Source: Rickettsiales bacterium (GTDB taxonomy: Bacteria > Pseudomonadota > Alphaproteobacteria > Rickettsiales > UBA3002). From it: 17,853 bases of DNA. Below the pieces are notes generated by a model. The model had not been told where the DNA came from. It searched no databases and saw only the letters and a list, made by a program, of their open reading frames with translations. The translations under genes were made by a program, and so were the position numbers. Positions 1-5,270 of this stretch are shown here, in pieces (position 1 is the stretch's first letter; each line of letters opens with the position of its first letter). The DNA is taken from positions 1 through 17,853 of the forward strand of contig JAJTIB010000196.1 of assembly GCA_021300075.1 (NCBI GenBank). The letters run 5' to 3'.

Positions 1-1188
1 GGTGAGGAAATCTTTGCCCTCTTCCCAGACTTTCATGGCATTGCGCTGCACGAGGGCGTATGCCGCCTCCCGCGCCATGCCTTTCTGGGTCAGCGCCAGC
101 AGCACGCGCTGCGCAAAGACAAGCCCGCCCAGCTGATTCAGATTTCTTGCCGCACGCTCAGGATAAATCACGAGCTTCTCCATCATTCCGGCAAGGCGGC
201 AAAGTGCAAAATCAAGCGTCACGGTCGCATCTGGCCCGATCATACGCTCGACGGAACTATGGGAAATATCGCGCTCATGCCAGAGCGCCACATTCTCAAG
301 CGCCGGGGTCACATAGCCGCGCACAATACGCGCCAGCCCGCAGAGATTCTCTGACAGCACCGGGTTGCGCTTATGCGGCATGGCGGAGGAGCCTTTCTGA
401 CCGGGGCTGAAAAATTCCTCGGCCTCCAGCACCTCGGTGCGCTGCAGATGGCGTATTTCGGTGGCAATATTTTCAATGGAAGAGGCGATGACCCCAAGTG
501 TGGCAAAATACATGGCGTAGCGGTCGCGCGGAATCACTTGCGTGGAAACCGGCTCCACCGCAAGGCCAAGCGCTCCCGCCACATGTGCTTCCACCTTCGG
601 GCTGATATTGGCAAACGTTCCCACCGCGCCGGAAATCGCACAGACGGCGACTTCCCTGCGCGCTGCCTGAAGTCGCGCCTTGTTCCGCGCGAATTCGGCA
701 TGGAAACGCGCGAATTTCAGCCCCATCGTCACCGGTTCGGCGTGAATGCCGTGGCTGCGCCCCATCACCACCAGATCTTTGGTTTCAAACGCGCGTTTTT
801 TGAGCGCGGCAAGCACGCGGTTCATATCCTCAAGCAGCAGATCAGCCGCGCGGGTGAGTTGCAGCGAGAAACAGGTATCAAGCACGTCCGACGAGGTCAT
901 GCCCTGATGCAGAAACCGCGCTTCCTCGCCAATTTCCTCGGCCAGATAGGTGAGAAACGCAATCACATCATGCTTGGTTTTGGCCTCAATCGCGTCAATC
1001 CGTGCGATGGCTTTCGTGTCATATTTTTTTGGCGCCTTCGCCCAGATTTTTTTTGCCGCTGCTTTGGGAATCACGCCGAGTGCGGCCATGGCATCCGCCG
1101 CGTGCGCCTCAATCTCAAACCAGAGCTGATATTTCGCCGCCGGCTCCCAGATGCGGGTCATTTCAGGGCGGGAGTAACGTGGAATCAT
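1..1188 (-). CDS. purB: Adenylosuccinate lyase, 3' end outside the window
   Basis: PurB cleaves SAICAR to AICAR and adenylosuccinate to AMP, releasing fumarate, in cytosolic purine synthesis. The minus-strand frame is open from the ATG at 1188-1186 to the window edge (396 codons); roughly the last 35-40 residues should lie outside. The N-terminus reads MIPRYSRPEMTRIWEP, typical of the family. The fumarase/aspartase superfamily signature GSSAMPHKRNP is intact, preceded by a stretch containing FFSPGQK. The region with HQGMTSSDVLDT and MGRSHGIHAEP carries the conserved active-site Ser/His positions. An AAAGGAA Shine-Dalgarno lies 6 nt before the ATG. A promoter (TTGAAC-N16-TATAAC) lies upstream, so it is probably transcribed separately from the lytic transglycosylase behind it. 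The long plus-strand frame over it (373-1635) is a shadow. Confidence 0.96.
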   Translation of the reverse strand, partial: MIPRYSRPEMTRIWEPAAKYQLWFEIEAHAADAMAALGVIPKAAAKKIWAKAPKKYDTKAIARIDAIEAKTKHDVIAFLTYLAEEIGEEARFLHQGMTSSDVLDTCFSLQLTRAADLLLEDMNRVLAALKKRAFETKDLVVMGRSHGIHAEPVTMGLKFARFHAEFARNKARLQAARREVAVCAISGAVGTFANISPKVEAHVAGALGLAVEPVSTQVIPRDRYAMYFATLGVIASSIENIATEIRHLQRTEVLEAEEFFSPGQKGSSAMPHKRNPVLSENLCGLARIVRGYVTPALENVALWHERDISHSSVERMIGPDATVTLDFALCRLAGMMEKLVIYPERAARNLNQLGGLVFAQRVLLALTQKGMAREAAYALVQRNAMKVWEEGKDFLT

Positions 1189-1247
1189 GTGGCGTTCCTT
1201 TCGATGCGTAGCGCGTCATTCCGCAACGGGCATGGAATGATAATCAT

Positions 1248-1275
1248 GTTATATTGGAAACAGGCAAGAGTTCAA
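1248..1275 (-). promoter_or_regulatory. Putative sigma70-type promoter of purB
   Basis: On the minus strand TTGAAC (1275-1270) and TATAAC (1253-1248) are separated by 16 bp, a good match to a housekeeping promoter, about 60 bp upstream of the purB start. Directly downstream of the -10, at 1237-1247, is the palindrome ATGATAATCAT, which could be an operator overlapping the transcription start. The promoter call is by consensus only. Confidence 0.55.
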
Positions 1276-1282
1276 CGGGTGT

Positions 1283-2137
1283 TTAGCCGCGCGCGGGAAC
1301 GGCTGCGGCGCGGGTGTCTTCGACCTTGGCAAAAGCAACGCGGGTTGGGCTTATGGGCTGGCCGGGGGGATGATTGCTGGCTTCGAGTGTGGGGTTGGGG
1401 GATTGATCTTTATCATCCGCAGGCAGGATTGACTGCAGAAGGAAAAAAATCACACCGAAAATGGCTTTGCCCAGAAACCCACCGGGAATTTTGGCAATCT
1501 CCTCATCTGTCATTCCCATGCTATGTAAAAAACTCTTGCCATGCGATTCTGCGGCTTTTTCATCGCCATCTCTGTACGCTGCGAGATAGGCTTTTCCTTG
1601 CACAACACCGTCTGCCCAGTTCCTCAAATCGGTAACGGTAAAATCCCTGAATCTTTTGCCATTGGGGAGTTTGATGCCGCGATTATTGTGTAAGGCCTCT
1701 GCTGAAAAAAACTCCCGAATCGGACGATTCGGATTGCCGTTTTGAATCGACCGCAGCGTCTCACTCGCCCAGCCTGCACCCGAAAAATGCGCGAGGTAAC
1801 GCTCGCCCGCATCGGGTTCGCGCCCCAGCACCCGCACAATCTTTTGGTCATTGTCTCGCGTAAATTTGATGACCGCGCGGCACTGCGCTTCGGGGTCGAA
1901 GATATTATGATCCCCCAAACCGTAAGCTCTAGCAGTGGTTCCTACAAACTGAAACAGGCCCTTGGCTTTGCTGTCCGGATTCACCGCAAAGCGGTTACCG
2001 TTACTTTCGTGACTCTTAATCGCACAAAGATAGTCGTACATCGCATCGGCAGCGGCGCCCGTGCCCATTTCCTGCGTCACGACGCGACGCAGAATGCTAT
2101 AATTATTGCCACTTTGACTACTCGGTTTTGTCGACAT
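1283..2137 (-). CDS. Lysozyme-like lytic transglycosylase with C-terminal membrane anchor
   Basis: This 284-aa protein is probably a peptidoglycan-cleaving enzyme of the SLT/goose-lysozyme-like fold. Residues 40-70 carry the catalytic region: KSHESNGN with the likely catalytic Glu44, then AKGLFQFVGTTA, matching the family's E-S-x-x-N ... G-x-x-Q-F pattern. YLAHFSGAGWASETL (about 114-128) resembles the AHFLG-x-GGA motif of phage and gene-transfer-agent-like murein hydrolases. There is no N-terminal signal peptide. Instead one hydrophobic helix spans about 220-238, followed by a Pro-rich polar tail of about 45 residues. How the catalytic domain reaches the periplasm is unclear: either an N-out tail-anchored topology or holin-dependent export. 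Start: ATG with AGGG 8 nt upstream. A near-consensus Pho box lies 22 bp before the start. Enzyme class is fairly sure; cellular role is unknown. Confidence 0.8.
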   Translation of the reverse strand: MSTKPSSQSGNNYSILRRVVTQEMGTGAAADAMYDYLCAIKSHESNGNRFAVNPDSKAKGLFQFVGTTARAYGLGDHNIFDPEAQCRAVIKFTRDNDQKIVRVLGREPDAGERYLAHFSGAGWASETLRSIQNGNPNRPIREFFSAEALHNNRGIKLPNGKRFRDFTVTDLRNWADGVVQGKAYLAAYRDGDEKAAESHGKSFLHSMGMTDEEIAKIPGGFLGKAIFGVIFFLLQSILPADDKDQSPNPTLEASNHPPGQPISPTRVAFAKVEDTRAAAVPARG

Positions 2138-2159
2138 ACTGCCACCCTACACTTCTTTC

Positions 2160-2177
2160 ATGACAGTTTGATGACAA
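2160..2177 (-). promoter_or_regulatory. Near-consensus Pho box upstream of the lytic transglycosylase
   Basis: Read on the minus strand: TTGTCAT-CAAA-CTGTCAT. The described PhoB box of E. coli and rhizobia is CTGTCAT-N4(A/T rich)-CTGTCAT/C, so 13 of 14 repeat positions match and the 11-bp period is exact. The site ends 22 bp before the ATG at 2137. A poor -10 candidate (TAGGGT) begins 10 nt downstream, the usual Pho-promoter spacing, but it would place the transcript start almost on the ATG. Activation versus repression cannot be decided. Confidence 0.6.
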
Positions 2178-2186
2178 TGGCATGGT

Positions 2187-2207
2187 AAAAAGTCAGGAAT
2201 TTGACTT
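2187..2207 (-). terminator. Weak rho-independent terminator-like hairpin
   Basis: On the minus strand AAGTCA-AATTCC-TGACTT is followed by TTT, giving a T5 tract at 2191-2187. It is correctly placed and oriented to end transcription of the DNA glycosylase gene before the transglycosylase promoter. The stem is short and AT-rich, so strength is doubtful; a GC-rich hairpin precedes it. Confidence 0.4.
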
Positions 2208-2217
2208 CTGCCACTTA

Positions 2218-2239
2218 CCCCCCCCAGCACGGCGGGGGG
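2218..2239 (-). terminator. GC-rich hairpin after the DNA glycosylase gene
   Basis: A run of C (2218-2225) and a run of six G (2234-2239) can form a six-pair G:C stem with the 8-nt loop AGCACGGC. It starts 25 bp after the glycosylase stop codon. It has no T tract directly behind it, but the AT-rich hairpin with T5 follows about 10 bp on. Together they may act as a compound terminator or mRNA 3'-end protector. An 11-bp direct repeat TGACTTCTGCC flanks the hairpin (2202-2212 and 2253-2263). Confidence 0.4.
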
Positions 2240-2264
2240 TGGATGTTTCTTCTGACTTCTGCCC

Positions 2265-2906
2265 TCAATATGCCACCGGCACGGGGTCGAGTGCGCGCCA
2301 GAGATACCAGGTGGCGATGCTGCGGTAAGGTCGCCAGTCCTCGGCAAGCGCCAGATAATCCGACTTTTTTCGGGGCTTTTTGCTGGGATAATGCAGGTCA
2401 ATTGCTTTCAGCAGCCCAAGATCCTGCAGGGGCAGCACATCTGGCCGGCTTAGGTGAAAAATCAGGAACATTTCTGCTGTCCAGCGCCCTATCCCTTTGA
2501 TGGTGGTCAACTGGTCGATGACCTCGTCGTCCGAAAGGCTCTGCCAGTAAAGATTCCCTCCCCCCGCTTGTATCTCTTCTTTTATCCCCTGCGCCAGCCA
2601 GAAAACGGCGATGTTTTTCATATACTGCGCTTTCTGCTCGGAAAGCCCGAGTGCGCGCAGCGTGCTGAGGCGGGTGCGGGCGATTTTGGATGGGGTCAGG
2701 GGCTGGATTTTTTTGATGAGGCGCACCCAGATCGCATCCGCCGCCTTGACCGAAATCTGCTGGCCGACAATCGCCCGAACCAGCGTATAAAACCCATCTT
2801 CACGCCGCGCCAGTGCCTCGCCTTCGTATTGTTCGATCAGTTGCGCGAGCGTCGGGCAGGTTTGAGCCAGATGCGCTTTACCGCGATTCCAGATTTTTTT
2901 CTCCAT
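2265..2906 (-). CDS. DNA-3-methyladenine glycosylase, AlkA/HhH-GPD family
   Basis: Base-excision-repair glycosylase that removes alkylated purines. Residues 40-60 (YTLVRAIVGQQISVKAADAIW) match the start of the HhH-GPD domain. The helix-hairpin-helix is IKGIGRWTA (136-144), and the catalytic Asp lies in VLPLQDLG (Asp162). The C-terminal WRPYRSIATWYLWRAL helix is typical of AlkA-like proteins. Length with the chosen start is 213 aa, usual for the bacterial short form. The open frame extends upstream to a GTG at 2957, but that stretch translates a dispersed repeat (it reads IPVCAGMT). The ATG at 2906-2904 has GAGG 6 nt upstream; the ATG at 2912 is the alternative. It lacks the N-terminal domain of E. 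coli AlkA. It is divergent from fumC, with start codons about 150 bp apart. Confidence 0.9.
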   Translation of the reverse strand: MEKKIWNRGKAHLAQTCPTLAQLIEQYEGEALARREDGFYTLVRAIVGQQISVKAADAIWVRLIKKIQPLTPSKIARTRLSTLRALGLSEQKAQYMKNIAVFWLAQGIKEEIQAGGGNLYWQSLSDDEVIDQLTTIKGIGRWTAEMFLIFHLSRPDVLPLQDLGLLKAIDLHYPSKKPRKKSDYLALAEDWRPYRSIATWYLWRALDPVPVAY

Positions 2907-2925
2907 CCACATCCTCGATTTTGTC

Positions 2926-2945
2926 ATTCCCGCGCAGACGGGAAT
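2926..2945. repeat. Short palindromic dispersed repeat (ATTCCCG-N6-CGGGAAT)
   Basis: Perfect 7-bp arms (2926-2932 and 2939-2945) around a 6-nt loop, followed by GTCATT-type flanks. It resembles the ATTCCC-N8-GGGAAT repeats known as dRS3 in Neisseria and similar elements in many Proteobacteria. It lies just upstream of the glycosylase start and is the source of its false N-terminal extension. Confidence 0.6.
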
Positions 2946-2970
2946 CGAGTATGTCACTCAGTTTGAAGCA

Positions 2971-3032
2971 AGGCAATCCAACTTCGCGACCGAAAGAAAG
3001 ATGGATTGCTTCGGCTCTCGCCTCGCAATGAC
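2971..3032. repeat. Dispersed intergenic repeat with inverted ends
   Basis: GCAATCCA (2973-2980) and TGGATTGC (3002-3009) form an 8-bp inverted repeat with a 21-nt loop. It is followed by a stretch ending CTCGCAATGACG. The minus-strand reading CGTCATTGCGAGGCGAG...GCAATCCA is a form of short mobile-looking repeat seen between genes of many alphaproteobacteria. No transposase or target duplication is evident. It forms the upstream region of fumC and creates an in-frame false start (ATG at 3001). Confidence 0.55.
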
Positions 3033-3054
3033 GATAAAAAAGGAACAAAAACCT

Positions 3055-4476
3055 ATGTCCACCGCCGAAAAATTAACAAACCGCACCCGCTCGGAGACCG
3101 ATTCCTTCGGCGCGATTGACGTTCCGGCCGATAAATACTGGGGCGCGCAGACGGCACGGTCACTTATGAATTTCAAAATCGGCGGCGAGACGATGCCCCT
3201 GCCCTTGATACGCGCATTTGGCATCCTAAAACGCGCTGCCGCCAAGGTGAATATAGATCTCGGCGTGCTCGATAAAAACTTGGGCGAGGCCATCATCAAA
3301 GCCGCAACGGAAGTGATGGACGGCAAGTGGAACGATCAGTTCCCGCTCGTCGTCTGGCAGACGGGCTCGGGCACGCAGACCAACATGAATGCCAATGAAG
3401 TGATTTCCAACCGCGCAATTGAGCTGCTGGGCGGGACGATGGGCAGTAAAAAACCCGTTCACCCCAATGACCATGTGAATATGGGGCAATCGTCGAACGA
3501 TTCCTTCCCGACCGCGATGCATATTGCTGCCGCCGACCAGGTCGTGCATCACCTTACCCCGGCGCTCAAGCATCTGCGCGATGCACTGGCGAAAAAACAG
3601 GAAGCGTTCAAAGACATCGTCAAAATCGGTCGCACCCATATGATGGACGCGACCCCTCTGACCCTCGGTCAGGAATTTTCGGGCTATGTGCAGATGCTCG
3701 ACGATCATCTCTGCCGCCTGAGCGAAAGAGGCGCGCTACAAAGTATTCTGGAATTAGCACAAGGCGGCACAGCGGTGGGCACGGGATTGAACGCCAAGGC
3801 GGGTTTTGATGTTGCGTTTGCCCGTGAAGTCGCCGCAATTACGAAAATGAAATTCGTAACCGCGCCCAATAAATTTGCGGCGCTTGCCAGCCACGACGCA
3901 CTGGTAGATCTCTCCGGTGTGCTCAATGTCATTGCGGTGTCGCTCATGAAAATCGCCAATGACATACGTCTGCTGGGCAGCGGTCCGCGCTGCGGTCTGG
4001 GTGAATTGAACCTGCCCGAGAACGAGCCGGGTTCCTCAATCATGCCGGGCAAGGTCAACCCCACGCAATCCGAAGCGATGACAATGGTCGCGGCTCAGGT
4101 CATGGGCAACCATACCGCCGTCACCATCGCCGGCAGCAACGGGCATTTTGAACTCAACGTATTCAAGCCAGTGATTATTTATAATGTACTGCAATCCATC
4201 CGCCTGCTGGCGGATGCGAGTGTCAGCTTCGCCGATAACTGCGTAGTGGGGATTGAAGCAAATAAAGCGCGCATCACCCAGTTACTCAATGAGAGCCTGA
4301 TGCTGGTCACGGCGCTCAACCCCCATATCGGCTATGACAACGCCGCCAAGGTCGCCAAGAAAGCCCATCACGAGGGCACGACGCTCAAAGAAGCAGCGGT
4401 AGCACTGGGGCTACTCACGCCCGAACAGTTTGACCAGTGGGTCAAGCCTGAACAGATGCTGGGGCCGACGAAGTAG
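3055..4476 (+). CDS. fumC: Class II fumarate hydratase
   Basis: Interconverts fumarate and malate in the TCA cycle; iron-independent, oxygen-stable, homotetrameric. With the start at 3055 the product is 473 aa, the normal FumC length. Seen: TGSGTQTNMNANEV (substrate-binding region), HPNDHVNMGQSSNDSFPTAMH (catalytic-loop region), GRTHMMDATPLTLGQEFSGY with the conserved His, and the superfamily signature GSSIMPGKVNP. The frame also opens at 3001, but those 18 codons come from a dispersed repeat, and the 3055 ATG has AGGAA about 9 nt upstream. No clear promoter was found, and the two repeats fill most of the gap to the divergent glycosylase gene. FumC and PurB are paralogous superfamily members that both handle fumarate; their proximity is probably chance. 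Confidence 0.97.
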   Translation: MSTAEKLTNRTRSETDSFGAIDVPADKYWGAQTARSLMNFKIGGETMPLPLIRAFGILKRAAAKVNIDLGVLDKNLGEAIIKAATEVMDGKWNDQFPLVVWQTGSGTQTNMNANEVISNRAIELLGGTMGSKKPVHPNDHVNMGQSSNDSFPTAMHIAAADQVVHHLTPALKHLRDALAKKQEAFKDIVKIGRTHMMDATPLTLGQEFSGYVQMLDDHLCRLSERGALQSILELAQGGTAVGTGLNAKAGFDVAFAREVAAITKMKFVTAPNKFAALASHDALVDLSGVLNVIAVSLMKIANDIRLLGSGPRCGLGELNLPENEPGSSIMPGKVNPTQSEAMTMVAAQVMGNHTAVTIAGSNGHFELNVFKPVIIYNVLQSIRLLADASVSFADNCVVGIEANKARITQLLNESLMLVTALNPHIGYDNAAKVAKKAHHEGTTLKEAAVALGLLTPEQFDQWVKPEQMLGPTK

Positions 4477-4508
4477 GGTGATAGTTTCCAAGTTTTAGTG
4501 ATCAGCAG

Positions 4509-4589
4509 TTAGCGGTTAGCTCTTCTGTTTGTGAGGTGATTAGTTGCCACTTACGCTGTAAAAGCTAAAACCTGAAACCTAACCGCTAA
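4509..4589. repeat. 11-bp inverted repeat between convergent genes
   Basis: TTAGCGGTTAG (4509-4519) is the exact reverse complement of CTAACCGCTAA (4579-4589), with a 59-nt loop. The right arm overlaps a 21-bp tandem repeat. It lies in the 123-bp space between the convergent ends of fumC and the intradiol-dioxygenase-like gene. It could act as a loose bidirectional terminator, but no T tract follows. Confidence 0.35.
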
Positions 4590-4605
4590 AACCTACAACC
4601 TAATA
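4564..4605. repeat. Two tandem 21-bp repeats overlapping a stop codon
   Basis: Units at 4564-4584 and 4585-4605 both begin GCTAAAACCT and contain AACCTAA at the same place; 17 of 21 positions agree. The second copy contains the stop codon (TAG, 4602-4600) of the minus-strand gene. This type of AAACCT-rich intergenic array looks like a decayed dispersed repeat. Confidence 0.5.
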
Positions 4606-5229
4606 CGTCACATAGGGCGCTTCGCCGGACAGAACAATGTCGATCAGCCCGGCATAGCCTGGAAGGCCGCTCAGTGCATTCATCCGTAAGGTTACGCTTT
4701 GCTGCGCCTGAGTTGACAGTTTCTGATATATCGGATCAGCGGCATTGCGGTAATCATTCTCAAAAAAGAGCAGTGTCTCAAACGGCTTCATATCCGGCGC
4801 CACCACGCGGATACGGATGGTCGGGGCATTTTTTTCAACAGGTGCTGGAAATAATGTAATAAATGTAAATGCGCCGTTCGCATTAGTTGAGGCTCGCCCT
4901 GCTCCGGCAAAAACCGGGTGAGGATTGGCAAGCTCCGCTCGGCTGGCAAATACCCATTTACCAAAAGGATCAGGCTGCCAGATTTCAACCTGAGCATCAT
5001 TGACAGGCAGGCAGTTTTTATCAAGCACACGGCCTATGAGCGTTAATCGCTGCCCCTCTGCGTCAATCGATTTTCCGGCAGGTTTAATCAAATTATTACT
5101 GCTAGGAATTGCCTGCTTGCCCGGATAGTTGGTCACCTTCAATGCAGGGGTCAGACTGCATTCCGCGTGGCCAGGGATGCTGACGAGGCTGACCAGTATG
5201 GCAATAAAAAGATGGGAGATGAAACGCAT
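4600..5229 (-). CDS. Secreted intradiol-dioxygenase-fold protein without iron ligands
   Basis: The 209-aa product starts with a signal peptide (MRFISHLFIAILVSLVSIPGHA, cleavage probably before EC). The body matches the beta-sandwich of protocatechuate 3,4-dioxygenases: LTLIGRVLDKNCLPVNDAQVEIWQPDPFG (about 62-90) and GRASTNANGAFTFITLFP (111-128). In active enzymes the iron is held by two Tyr and an H-x-H pair. Here the H-x-H position reads R-I-R (139-141, in APTIRIRVVAPD), G-x-Y is G-K-W, and the Pro-rich Tyr site is APVEK. I see none of the four ligands, so ring cleavage is unlikely; a binding or structural role in the periplasm is my inference. The frame extends to 5340, but the ATG at 5229 is chosen because it begins the signal peptide. 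No good Shine-Dalgarno is visible. It follows the 662-aa gene by 41 bp. Confidence 0.75.
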   Translation of the reverse strand: MRFISHLFIAILVSLVSIPGHAECSLTPALKVTNYPGKQAIPSSNNLIKPAGKSIDAEGQRLTLIGRVLDKNCLPVNDAQVEIWQPDPFGKWVFASRAELANPHPVFAGAGRASTNANGAFTFITLFPAPVEKNAPTIRIRVVAPDMKPFETLLFFENDYRNAADPIYQKLSTQAQQSVTLRMNALSGLPGYAGLIDIVLSGEAPYVTY

Positions 5230-5270
5230 AGGATATAGACTAACGGGCGCAGATAAAATTGCAATCAGTT

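Noticed and set aside
1237..1247. Fur binding site at purB
   Set aside because: Only the central 11 bp fit; 12 of 19 consensus positions is too few to name the regulator.
373..1635. 420-aa plus-strand open frame
   Set aside because: It lies antisense to purB and part of the lytic transglycosylase, both with clear family motifs; its own translation has His/Arg-rich shadow composition.
2907..2957. GTG start of the DNA glycosylase at 2957
   Set aside because: The added residues are the translation of a dispersed repeat (IPVCAGMT); a better-placed ATG with GAGG exists at 2906.
2926..3032. Insertion sequence or MITE with target duplication
   Set aside because: No transposase, the arms are 7-8 bp, and no flanking duplication was found; kept as dispersed repeats only.
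4600..5229. Functional protocatechuate dioxygenase or aromatic degradation gene
   Set aside because: The metal ligands are absent, the protein is secreted, and no pca-type genes are nearby.
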